This document shows, piece by piece, positions 45,289 through 54,700 of a stretch of 64,000 nucleotides of DNA (position 1 is the stretch's first letter; every line of letters begins with the position of its first letter). This DNA is from Actinoplanes sp. N902-109 (GTDB taxonomy: Bacteria; Actinomycetota; Actinomycetes; Mycobacteriales; Micromonosporaceae): contig NC_021191.1 of the NCBI RefSeq assembly GCF_000389965.1, positions 8,495,501 to 8,559,500 of the forward strand, in the 5' to 3' direction. The position numbers and the translations under genes are program-made. Under the pieces are notes generated by a model. That model saw nothing but the letters and a program-made list of their open reading frames with translations. It ran no database searches and had not been told where the DNA came from.

Positions 45289-46226
45289 ACCGGCACCGCG
45301 ACCGGTGCGGGCTTGCGCACCCGGTCGGCCACCGACACCGCCCAACCGGCCGGGTCCGCGAAGCCGAGGAACTCCCCCAGCTCGGTCAGCCGGCCCGCCG
45401 GGTCGGCCACCAGGTCCTCGTAGGCCATGGTGTGCAGGTGCGCCGGCGGGTGGTCGGCGAGCGCCTGCTCGGCCTGGCTGCTCATGAACGCGCACAGGCC
45501 CAGGAAGCGCTTGGGGTCTTTGCCACGCTCCTGCAGGAACTCGGCGGTCAGGCGATCCGGCAGGTACGCCCGTACCTCCTCGGGCATGTCGTCGTCGGGC
45601 GAGGCGGTGAGCGGGTCGACGCCGTACTTGCCGACCGCCTCCACCCGCAGCTGCACGAGCTGGAACGAGGAGTGCCGGCTCATCGACTTCGCGGTCGCCG
45701 CCCAGTCCCGGGTCAGATAGACGATCTTCGCGCTCGGGAAGTTCTCCAGCAGCGACGTGGTCACCTGGCTCGACCCACCGGACCGCTCGACCCAGCGCTT
45801 CTTGCCGGTCAGCTCGGTGAGCAGGTCGAGGAACGCCTGGTGGTGCGCGCCCACGCGCTGCGTCGGGAACGCGCTGACCCGCGGCGCCAGCGCGTCGAAC
45901 AGCGCGTCCGGGTCGTCGGTCAGCTTGGCCAGCGTGATGGCCAGGATGCGCGGCAGGTTCACCAGGTCGTCGTTGAAGCGCCCGCTCGCCGGGTAGCGCA
46001 CCTCCTTGGGCGGCACACCGATGCGGAAGAGCACCGACAGCTCCTCCTTCGGCCCGCTGAGCACGTTCCAGTACTCCGGACCGGTGATGATGTCGGTGCT
46101 CCGGTTCCACGGCGCCACCGACATGAAGAATTCCTGGACCGAGCAGGTCTCCGGCTCCTCGACGATCAGGTCGGAGAGCAGGGTGGAACCACAGCGGCCG
46201 TTGCTGATGATGATGGCGCGGTCCAT
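45285..46226 (-). CDS. PAPS-dependent sulfotransferase
   Basis: A 313-residue cytosolic sulfotransferase. The 5'-phosphosulfate loop is at the very N-terminus, AIIISNGRCGSTLLSDL; the 3'-phosphate site is in KIVYLTRDWAATAKSMSRHS (Arg and Ser). A C-terminal helix with HTMAYEDLVADPAGRLTEL matches the family's usual YEDLVADP motif. ATG at 46226 has AGGAG 5 bases upstream. It lies 8 bases after the hydrolase gene, inside the synthase transcript, so it most likely sulfates the cluster's lipid or polyketide product. The exact acceptor cannot be told. Confidence 0.85.
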   Translation of the reverse strand: MDRAIIISNGRCGSTLLSDLIVEEPETCSVQEFFMSVAPWNRSTDIITGPEYWNVLSGPKEELSVLFRIGVPPKEVRYPASGRFNDDLVNLPRILAITLAKLTDDPDALFDALAPRVSAFPTQRVGAHHQAFLDLLTELTGKKRWVERSGGSSQVTTSLLENFPSAKIVYLTRDWAATAKSMSRHSSFQLVQLRVEAVGKYGVDPLTASPDDDMPEEVRAYLPDRLTAEFLQERGKDPKRFLGLCAFMSSQAEQALADHPPAHLHTMAYEDLVADPAGRLTELGEFLGFADPAGWAVSVADRVRKPAPVAVPV

Positions 46227-46234
46227 GCGAACTC

Positions 46235-46978
46235 CTAGGTGGCGGCGGTGGTGGCGGTGAGCCAGGGCAGCACCTCGGCGCGTACCTCGCCGGGGGCGTT
46301 GATCAGCAGGGTGTGTTTCTGACCGGGGATGATCACGTGCTTCGACTGCGGCAGCAGGCGCTCGGTGTCGGCGGCCAGCTCGTGCACCCTCGACTCGGCG
46401 CCGTACAGGCACAGCACCGGGCAGGTGACCCCGGTGACGTCCGGCAGGTCGCTGGCCGGCAGCTCCGACACGATGGTGGTCCCGGTGAGCAGTGCCAGCG
46501 CGTCCTTCGTCCGCCGCGTCTGCGCCATCCCGGGCAGGTTGCGCAGCGCTGCGTGCAGCCGGTCCCGCATCCTGGCGAACCAGGCGGCCGTGGGCGGGGA
46601 CGACTCGACGGTGACGATCCCGGCGACCTCGGCGGGGCGCTTCGCCGCGTACGCGAAAGCCACCGTCCCGCCGAACGAGTTGCCGAGAAGATGCACCGGC
46701 TCGCCGGGGGCCCAGTGCGCCAGCAGCGCCGCCAGGTCCCCGACGAAGTCAGCCAGCCGGTAGCCGGTGGCCGGCCGGGCGCTGCGGCCATGACCGCGCA
46801 GGTCGTACAGCAGCACCCGCAGGCCCGCCTCGGCCAGCGGATGGGCGAGCGTGAGGAACCAGCTCGCCATGCTGTCGGAGGTCATACCGTGGATGAGCAC
46901 GGCGGTGCCACGCTGGGCACCGATCGGCGCGACCTCCTCGACGTGCAGGTCGAGACCGTTGGCCCGGAACATGCTCAT
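46235..46978 (-). CDS. Alpha/beta hydrolase, possible releasing or acyl-transfer enzyme
   Basis: A 247-residue alpha/beta hydrolase. The oxyanion motif is VLIHGMTSDSMASWF, the nucleophile elbow HLLGNSFGGTVAF (Gly-Asn-Ser-Phe-Gly), the acid probably in CLYGAESRVHELA, and the histidine in IPGQKHTLLINAPGEV. ATG at 46978 overlaps the ACP gene stop (ATGA). Placed directly after the ACP in a synthase operon, it could hydrolyse or transfer the acyl chain from the carrier protein. No exported signal is present. Confidence 0.85.
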   Translation of the reverse strand: MSMFRANGLDLHVEEVAPIGAQRGTAVLIHGMTSDSMASWFLTLAHPLAEAGLRVLLYDLRGHGRSARPATGYRLADFVGDLAALLAHWAPGEPVHLLGNSFGGTVAFAYAAKRPAEVAGIVTVESSPPTAAWFARMRDRLHAALRNLPGMAQTRRTKDALALLTGTTIVSELPASDLPDVTGVTCPVLCLYGAESRVHELAADTERLLPQSKHVIIPGQKHTLLINAPGEVRAEVLPWLTATTAAT

Positions 46979-47265
46979 GACGCGGCGGGAGCCTTCTCGA
47001 GCGAGTCCTCGATGTAGGTCACGAGCTGGCCCACCTTGAGCTCGCCGACCGACTCCACGTCCAGCCCGGAGACGAACAGGGCGAAGTTGACCGCCGTGCC
47101 GTAGCGGGCCTGCAGCCGTCCGGCCAGCGACACCACGTCGATGCTCTCCATGCCGAGGTCATCGCGGAACGTGGTGTCCATGGTGATCTCGGTGTCGTCG
47201 CCGAAGTCGCCGAGGACCGCCTTCAGCATGGTCGCGACGTCGGTGAGGGTCTGATCCGAGGACAT
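46975..47265 (-). CDS. Discrete acyl carrier protein
   Basis: A 96-residue acyl carrier protein. The phosphopantetheine-attachment serine is in FRDDLGMESIDVVSLAGRLQ (DxLGMES). The fold length is normal. AAGGAG lies 7 bases before the ATG at 47265. It follows the second synthase by 5 bases and overlaps the hydrolase gene by 4, so it is certainly part of the unit. It adds to the single carrier domain inside the first synthase, and may receive the finished chain for release or modification. Confidence 0.93.
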   Translation of the reverse strand: MSSDQTLTDVATMLKAVLGDFGDDTEITMDTTFRDDLGMESIDVVSLAGRLQARYGTAVNFALFVSGLDVESVGELKVGQLVTYIEDSLEKAPAAS

Positions 47266-47270
47266 TGGTG

Positions 47271-50200
47271 TTACTCCTTCACGAAGGCGACGACGTAGCG
47301 CCGGGAGGGAAGCTCGGGCGGGTTCTCGATGTCCTGCCACCGCACGGCGAGGACCTCACCGGCGACGGTCACTGTGCCGGCGGCCAGGTCCACCTGGAAG
47401 CGGCGGGGCGCGCCGTCCAAGCCGGTGCCCAGCGCCTTGCCGGCGGCTTCCTTGGCCGCCCAGATACGGGCGAACGAGCCGGCGTCGGTCAGCTGGGCGC
47501 GTTCGGCGTCGGTCAGGGCGTACTGGTACGTGGTCTCGGCACGCTCGGTGACCTCCACCACGTCGATGCCGACCCGCGCACCCGCCGGACCGGCGATAGC
47601 GACACCCACCTCCGCGGTGTGCGCGATGGACACCGCCGACTCGACAAACCCGCGCCCGGGCCGCAGCTCGACGTAGGGCCTTCCGCTCGGCTCATTACGA
47701 ACAGTGAGCTCAATGGGGTACACATCGGTGTGCCCGGCGTCCCACTGCCGGAACCGGACGGCGTCCTTCGCGGCGATGCGGCCCAGCATCCACTGGTTGC
47801 GGCGGGCCCCGGGCATCCGCTCGTACTCGGCAGCCGCCTCGCCACCGAGAATCCCGCGCGCCGCCATGCCCCGGGTGACCAGGTCGGTCCACGCATCGAA
47901 CGCGACGGTCCAGCCACCCTCCATGAGCTGCGACATCGGGTACTTCTCCGGGAACCGCTCACACGCGCGAGCGGTCGGGTGGCTGTCGAACCGACGGTCG
48001 GTCGCGCCATCGATCTGCGCCCACACCCGGCCGTTCACCGAGAGCTGAGTGTCGGCGATCAACTCACCGTCGGTGATGGACCGGACCCGTGCCACACACT
48101 CGAATGCGGTCCCCGGCGCGGGCGGCGGCCCGTAGAACTTGACGTGCCGCAACCCCACCGGCAGCGCTACCGTCCGGAACGGCTGCGTGGTGATCAGCCA
48201 GTTGCCGATGAGCTGCAGGGCGTTGTCGAGCAGCGCCCCCGGCGGCTGCGGAGCGGTGACGATGCCCCGCACGTGCATGTCACCCAGCGCGTGCACGGCG
48301 GTGACACCCTGGAACATCGGCCCGTGGAACATGAGCCGTTCCGCGTACATCTGCTCGGCGCTGGTCGTCGGCGGGAACTCCGTCGCCGGATCCTGCGTCC
48401 ACGGCCGCTCGACCGGCTGCGGATAGTCGACGGCCATCTCCACGGTGGACCGGGCGTAACCACCGAAAGTGACGGTCAGCAGGTTCGGCCCGGCCTCCTT
48501 GACGACGATGTCGACGCTCTGTGCCGGCTCGGCGATGAGCCACCGGTTGAACTTGGCGTCCCGCACCGCAACGGCCTTCAACCCGGGCACGGCCTGCTCG
48601 GCGGCGTCCATCATGTGCTGTACGACGGTGGTCGCCGGCACCACCGGCCACCGGTCCTCCACCCGCGGCCAGTCCTCCGGCTGCACGAAGAAGCAGTGAT
48701 CGCGCAGATAGGGCATGCGGTCCACCGAGACCTGCAGGGTGGTCCGGAAGACCTTCCCAGCCGGTACGCCCGGGTTGCGGGGCGCCGTCGGGGTTCTCAG
48801 CACGGCCGGCCGCTCGGTGACCGGTCGGCGCGGCGGCGATGCCGGTTTCGGCCGAGCCGCTGCGCTCATCACAGTGACCGCGTCGCTCGCCGTCTCCTGC
48901 AGCAGCGCGGCCAGTTCAGCAGCCGCCTTCGACGTACCCGTCAACCGGCTCAACGCCGACAACGCGGTCTCCGCCGGCGCCGCCGACTGCCGAGCCTGCG
49001 CCGGAACCTGCGATGCGACCGGACGCTGCGCTGCCACCGGACTGCCGGACCCCAACCCCAGCAGCCGGTCCGCACCCTCGCCCAGCTTCACCAGCGGCGC
49101 CCCCAGGTCCAGCGACACCACCGGTCCCTTGCGCGCCGATGGCTCCGCCACCACGTTCGTCTTCGGTGCGGCGGGCGGTGCGACGGTGGCGGGTTCCAGG
49201 ACCGCGAAGTCCGGATCTCCCCCGTCCACCCACAGTGCCGTGGCGACCCGGCGCAGCTGTGCGAGCCCGTCGCGGCGGGACACGTTCACCGGCATCGCCA
49301 GGTGTTCGCGGTCGCGCAGGTTGTCGTCGATCAGCGAGGCCAGCTGGCCCGCGCCCATCTGCAGGAACACCCGGATGCCCGCGTCGTACATGGCGGTGAC
49401 CGTGGCGCGGAAGCGGACCGGCTCGATCATGTGGCGGATGAACAGCTGGTTGACCTCGTCCGGGTCGGCCGGGAACGGGGCCGCGATCGTGCCGGACCAG
49501 ACCGGCACCTCCGTGGGGCGCACCTCCCAGCGACCCAGCGCCGCACCGATCGCCTGCAGACCCTCGGCGAACACCGGGGTGTGGAACGCCGAGCGGAACG
49601 GCAGGAGCTGGCACAGGACGGTGCGGGCCCGCAGCTCCTCGACGAGGCGCTGAACCTGGTCGCGGGGGCCGTTCACCACGCACTGGCTGGGTGCGTTGTC
49701 GTGCGACAGAACCACACCGGGGTAGTCGCCCAGCAGCGGGGTCACCGTCTCCATCGGCGCGCTGACGGCGGCGAACGCGTACCCGGAGACCTCCACGCTG
49801 CTGGCGTCGAACAGGCTCAGGAAGGCGTCGACGCCCTGCGTGCTCATCTGGCCGGTGACCGCCGCGGCAGTCCATTCACCGATGCTGTGACCGGCCACGG
49901 CGTCCGGGCGTACCCCCATGCGGCGCACCACGTCGTCGAGCAGGCGACCGACCTCGACCAGCCCGGTGCCGTGCCGGCCCAGGTCGCTGGCGTCCCAGTC
50001 GCGGTGCGGCAACCCGAAGTGGGCGGCCACGTCCGCCGTACGCGGGGCGAACTCCGCCTCGACACCGGGGAACACGAACGCGAGCTTGCCGCCGCCCGCG
50101 CCCAGCAGCGGCCGGGGCGTGAACCACAGGTCGCGGCCACCACGCCAAGCCGCGCCGCGGGCCACCACCTTGCGGGCGACGGCGATGCGCTGGTCGGTGG

Positions 50201-51719
50201 GGTCGAACAGGCCCAGCCGTACCGGACCGCGGTCGCCGGTCTTCAGGGAGCGCACGTCGTCACGGTCGAGCAGCTGCAGCATCTCCTCGACGGAGTTCGC
50301 GGACAGCCGCAGGACCCGCTCGGCGACCACGGGTGCCGCGTACTGCTCAACGATGACGTGCGCGTTGATCCCGCCGAAGCCGAAAGCGTTGACGCCGGCG
50401 CGGCGCGGTCCCTTGCTGTCCCACGGCTGCGCCGACGAGATGGGCTGGAACCTCGTCCTGGCCATCTCGGCGCGGGGCTTGGTGACGTTCAGGGTGGGCG
50501 GGAGGACGCCGTGGTAGACCGCGAGCGTCGCCTTGATCAGACCGGCGACACCGGCCGCGGGCATGGCGTGCCCGATCATCGACTTCACCGAGCCGATCAC
50601 CGGTTTCTCGCCGCCGGTGTACGGGCCGAACACCTCCGCCACGGTGGTCAGCTCGGCGGCGTCCCCGGTCGGGGTGGCGGTGCCGTGCGCCTCCAGCAGC
50701 CCGAGGGCGTCCGGCGCCTGCGGGTCCAGCCCGGCCATCTCCCACGCGCGGCGGATCGCCAGCTCCTGGCCCGAGCTCGCCGGGTTGAACATGCTCGCCG
50801 AGCGGCCGTCGCTGGACGTGCCGCTGCCCCGGATCACGCCGTACACGCGGTCGCCGTCCCGTTCGGCGTCGGCGAGCCGCTTGAGCACCACCATGCCGGT
50901 GCCCTCGCCGATCAGCACGCCGTCGGCGTCGGCGTCGAACGGGCGGATGTCGCCCTTGCGGCTCAGCGCCTGCAGCTGGCTGAACACCGACCAGAAGCTG
51001 ATGTCGTGCACGTGGTGCACGCCCCCGGCCAGCACCGCGTCCAGGCGGCCGTTGGCCAGCTCGGTCATGCCCTGGTCCACCGCGATGAGCGAGGACGCGC
51101 AGGCCGCGTCGATGGTGTACGCCGGGCCGCGCAGGTTCAGCCTGTTCGCCACGCGGGACGCGGCAAGGTTGGGCACCAGGCCGATGGTGCCTTCCGGCTG
51201 GTGCTTGCCGAGTCGCTCGTCGATGCGGTCGCGCAGCAGGCCGAGGCGGTCCTCGTCGATGTCGGGCATCAGCTCGCGCAGCAGCCCGATCACCTGGCTG
51301 GCCATCCGCACCCGGTTGGCGTAGCGGGACGCGGCGGGGTTGAGCAGGCCGCCGCGGCCCAGGATGACGCCGACCCGGTCGGCGTCGGGCATCCGCGCCG
51401 CACCGCCCGCGTCGGCGATCGCCGCGGCGGCGACCTCCAGCGCGATGAGCTGGTCCGGCTCGATGTCGCCCACCGAGTTCGGCATGATGCCGAACTTGAG
51501 CGGCTCGAACGTCGCCTGGTCGTCGAGGAAGCCGCCGCGACGGGTGTAGAGCCGGTCCGGGCGGTGCGAGTTGTCCGGGTCGTAGAACAGCGCGTCGAAC
51601 CGGTCCGCCGGCACGTCGGTGATCATGTCCTTGCCGTTGACCACGTTCTGCCAGTACTGGTCGAGCGTGGCGGCGCCCGGGAAGATCGCCGCCATCCCCA
51701 CGATCGCGATGGGTTCCAT
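47271..51719 (-). CDS. PUFA-synthase-like polyketide synthase B: KS-AT-DH-PPTase
   Basis: A 1482-residue multidomain synthase. Ketosynthase about 1-460 with active-site Cys near residue 208 (DAACASSLIAVDQ) and both histidine motifs (EAHGTATPTGD, GHAMPAAG), so it is not a chain-length factor. Acyltransferase about 545-810 with Ser near 611 (AVAGHSIGEWTAAA). An Ala/Pro-rich linker of about 180 residues. Double-hotdog dehydratase about 990-1300 (YLRDHCFF near 1005; LLDNALQL near 1166). C-terminal phosphopantetheinyl transferase about 1340-1482 (GIDVVEV near 1385, WAAKEAAGKALG near 1421). It begins 3 bases after synthase A. With A it supplies a full reductive cycle plus self-activation of carrier proteins. 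Confidence 0.92.
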   Translation of the reverse strand: MEPIAIVGMAAIFPGAATLDQYWQNVVNGKDMITDVPADRFDALFYDPDNSHRPDRLYTRRGGFLDDQATFEPLKFGIMPNSVGDIEPDQLIALEVAAAAIADAGGAARMPDADRVGVILGRGGLLNPAASRYANRVRMASQVIGLLRELMPDIDEDRLGLLRDRIDERLGKHQPEGTIGLVPNLAASRVANRLNLRGPAYTIDAACASSLIAVDQGMTELANGRLDAVLAGGVHHVHDISFWSVFSQLQALSRKGDIRPFDADADGVLIGEGTGMVVLKRLADAERDGDRVYGVIRGSGTSSDGRSASMFNPASSGQELAIRRAWEMAGLDPQAPDALGLLEAHGTATPTGDAAELTTVAEVFGPYTGGEKPVIGSVKSMIGHAMPAAGVAGLIKATLAVYHGVLPPTLNVTKPRAEMARTRFQPISSAQPWDSKGPRRAGVNAFGFGGINAHVIVEQYAAPVVAERVLRLSANSVEEMLQLLDRDDVRSLKTGDRGPVRLGLFDPTDQRIAVARKVVARGAAWRGGRDLWFTPRPLLGAGGGKLAFVFPGVEAEFAPRTADVAAHFGLPHRDWDASDLGRHGTGLVEVGRLLDDVVRRMGVRPDAVAGHSIGEWTAAAVTGQMSTQGVDAFLSLFDASSVEVSGYAFAAVSAPMETVTPLLGDYPGVVLSHDNAPSQCVVNGPRDQVQRLVEELRARTVLCQLLPFRSAFHTPVFAEGLQAIGAALGRWEVRPTEVPVWSGTIAAPFPADPDEVNQLFIRHMIEPVRFRATVTAMYDAGIRVFLQMGAGQLASLIDDNLRDREHLAMPVNVSRRDGLAQLRRVATALWVDGGDPDFAVLEPATVAPPAAPKTNVVAEPSARKGPVVSLDLGAPLVKLGEGADRLLGLGSGSPVAAQRPVASQVPAQARQSAAPAETALSALSRLTGTSKAAAELAALLQETASDAVTVMSAAARPKPASPPRRPVTERPAVLRTPTAPRNPGVPAGKVFRTTLQVSVDRMPYLRDHCFFVQPEDWPRVEDRWPVVPATTVVQHMMDAAEQAVPGLKAVAVRDAKFNRWLIAEPAQSVDIVVKEAGPNLLTVTFGGYARSTVEMAVDYPQPVERPWTQDPATEFPPTTSAEQMYAERLMFHGPMFQGVTAVHALGDMHVRGIVTAPQPPGALLDNALQLIGNWLITTQPFRTVALPVGLRHVKFYGPPPAPGTAFECVARVRSITDGELIADTQLSVNGRVWAQIDGATDRRFDSHPTARACERFPEKYPMSQLMEGGWTVAFDAWTDLVTRGMAARGILGGEAAAEYERMPGARRNQWMLGRIAAKDAVRFRQWDAGHTDVYPIELTVRNEPSGRPYVELRPGRGFVESAVSIAHTAEVGVAIAGPAGARVGIDVVEVTERAETTYQYALTDAERAQLTDAGSFARIWAAKEAAGKALGTGLDGAPRRFQVDLAAGTVTVAGEVLAVRWQDIENPPELPSRRYVVAFVKE

Positions 51720-51722
51720 GGC

Positions 51723-54700
51723 CTACCAGCCCGACGCGGTCAGCACGACCGAGGTCCGCGCCGCGTCCCCCCAGGCGAGCTCGCGCAGCAGGCTGAGCGC
51801 GCCCTCCTCGGGGTCGATCAGGCCGATGCCGCGGCGGGCGTACTCGGCGGTCAGCTCGGGGGTGACCATGCCGCCGTGCTGACCGACCGGCGCCCACGGT
51901 CCCCAGTGCACGGTGAGCGCCCGGTGACCGGTTTCCCGGGACCAGCGGGTGCCCATCGCGTCGAGCGCGTCGTTCGCGGCGGCGTAGTCGCTCTGTCCCC
52001 GGTTGCCGTAGGCGGCGGCGATGCTGCCGAACATCACCACGAACCGGGGGGCCGCGCCGCAGGCGTCGAGCCCGGCGAGCACCGAGCGGGCCCCGTCGAC
52101 CTTGGTACGGAACACCCGCTCGAACGACGCCGGGTCCTTGTCGCCGATCAGCTTGTCCTCGATGATCCCGGCGGCGTAGACGAGCCCGTCGATCCGGCCG
52201 TACTCGTCGTGGATGCCCTTGATCAGCCGGTGGGTGGCGTCGTCATCGCGCACGTCGAGCGAGTGGTAGCGCACGGTGGCACCCAGCTCGGTCAGCTCCG
52301 CGACCGTGGCGTCGACCTCGCGGGCGGCCAGGATCGCCGACGCGGTGCGGTCGATCTCGGCGGGTGAGCGCATGCCCCGCCCGGCCAGGGTCTTGCGCAG
52401 CGCTGCCTTGTCAGCGGCGGCGGCCAGCTCCGGGTCCTCGGCGGTCTGCGGCAGCACGGTACGCCCGACCAGCTCGACCCGGCAGCGCGCCGCGGCGGCC
52501 ACGGTGCGGGCGAACCACGGGGTGATCCCGCGGGCCCCGCCGATCAGCACGAGCACCGAGTCCTGGTCCAGCCCGATCGCCTGCGCCTCGGCCGCGCCGT
52601 CCCCGGCCGGTCCGGCGCCACCGTCGGCGAGCATACCCAGCCCCACCGGGGTGAGCTGCCCGATGAGCCGCCCCTCCGGCCGGTGGTACACCACGGGAGC
52701 GGTGGTCGCGTCGAGCAGCTCCGTGACGATGTCCTCGGCGGTGCCCTCCACGTAGCGGGCAACCGTCTCCGGGTACTCCCGGGCGATGGTGCGGAACAGG
52801 CCGGTCAGCCCGTCGGTGCGGGCGCTGCCCCCGGCCGGGCCGGCGGCGATCAGCCAGCGCGGTCCGGCGGCCAGGGCGTTCTTGAGGAAGCCGAACGCGC
52901 CGGGCAGCAGCGCCTCGGCGTCATCGGTGAGCCCGTCGAGCACGAGAACGCCGTCCATGCCTGCCGGGTCGTCGGCCAGTGACCCCACGACGGGTTCCGC
53001 GCCTGCCTCGACGAGCAGCTCCGCCACCTGGACGCCCACCGCGCCGCCGCCGGTGACCAGCAGCCGCGCACCGGTCAGCGCGGTGCCGTCCGAGGGGGCC
53101 GGGACGGTTGCCGCGAGCTGCTCGATCAGCCGCTGCGGGGCGATACCGGCCCGCGGCGGGGGTGCCTCGCTTTCCGCGGCCCTGACCGCTAACTCCGCCA
53201 CCACCGGCGACGCAGCGTTGATCTTCCTGTCGAGCCAGGTCACCATCGCGCGTACCGTGCGGGCCTTGACCAGGTCCTCCAACTCCGACTCGTCACCCTC
53301 CACCGCCAGACCCAGGCGGTCGGCCACCTCACCGGCGACCTCGGCACGCTTGATCGAGTCGACACTCAGATCCGCCTCGAGATCCAGATCCAGCTCGATC
53401 AGCTCTTCCGGATAACCCGTCCGCTCACTGATCACGGCAAGCACCGCACCCTGCACGTCGGCGGCCGGCGGCGCGAGCACCGCTTCGGTCTCGGCGATCG
53501 TCGGGTAGTGGACGGCGACCGCGGGAACGGTCACCGGCGCGGGCGAGACCGGCGCGGCCACCGGCACCGCGACAACGGCGGAGGCGGGTGCGGCGACGGG
53601 CTCCGCGGCCTGCCAGACCAGGCGTCCGCCCTGGTTCTCGCCCAGGTACGCCAGCAGCACCTCACGCTGGCTGGCGATCAGCTCCCGGCTCGTCCGCAGG
53701 AACTCGCTGACCAGGTCGCTACGGCTGTCGCGGACGCCCTCGGGGCCCTGCACTGCGGTCACAGTGAACTCCTCGATCTCGATGCGCCGGGCGGGGGTCA
53801 TCCCGCCGGGCAGGCAATCGCCGCCCGAGTCCCGCACGACCTGACCGTCGACGGTCCAGATCGGCCGGTTCGGGTGTGCTGTCGCCGGGTCGGCGACGTC
53901 GCGGCCGGCGAACAGCCAGCCGGTCCGCACGCCGACACCCGCGCAGGCGAGTTCGGCGGCGGCGGTGAGCAGCGCCCGCAGGCCCTGCCCGGGTCGGCCG
54001 TCGACGGTGACGACCAGGTGCGGGCGATCCCCCAGGACCGCCTTGACCAGCTTCGCGAGGACCTGGCCGGGGCCGGCCTCGACAAACGTGCGCGCGCCGG
54101 CTGCGTACATGGCCTCGATCTGCTCGGCGAAGCGCACCGGCGCGCCGATCTGAGCGGCGAGCCCGGCGCGTACCGCATCGGCGTCCGCCGGGTAGGGCTC
54201 GGCGCTGCTGTTGGACCACACCGGCACCGACGGCACGCCGATCTCCCGGCCGGCCAGCACGTCGGCGAACGTGGCGCAGCCCCCGGCGACCACCGGGCTG
54301 TGGAACGCGACCGCGACCGGGATGCCCCGCGCCTTGAGACCCGCCTCCTTCAGCGCGGCGGTGGCCCGCTCGATCGCCGCGGTGGGACCGGAGATCACCA
54401 CCTGGGTCGGCGAGTTGTGGTTGGCCAGCACGACGTCGCCGGCCAGGCCCGCAGCGGTCAGCACCTCGCTGATGCGGCCCGCGTCGCCGCTCACCGCGGC
54501 CATGGTGCCCGGGTCGTCACCCGCGGCGTCCAGGATGGCGGCTGCCCGTTGCTTGCTCAGGTCCAGCAGCGTCGCCGGGTCGAACGCGCCGGTGGTGCAC
54601 AGCGCGACCAACTCGCCGTAGCTGTGCCCACCGGCCATGTCCGGGCGTACGCCGAGACGCCGCAGTACGTGATCGGCGGCCAGCCCAGTGATGCCGAGCA

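Noticed and set aside
45289..46110. A long minus-strand frame that runs over the sulfotransferase gene and continues into the relic
   Set aside because: The upstream part is rich in Arg/Gly/Ala and is the shadow frame of the sulfotransferase; only the piece from 45288 onward carries homology.
47265..52367. A 1700-codon plus-strand frame opposite synthase B
   Set aside because: Antisense shadow of a clearly recognised multidomain synthase; composition dominated by Arg, Gly, His and Asp with no domain.
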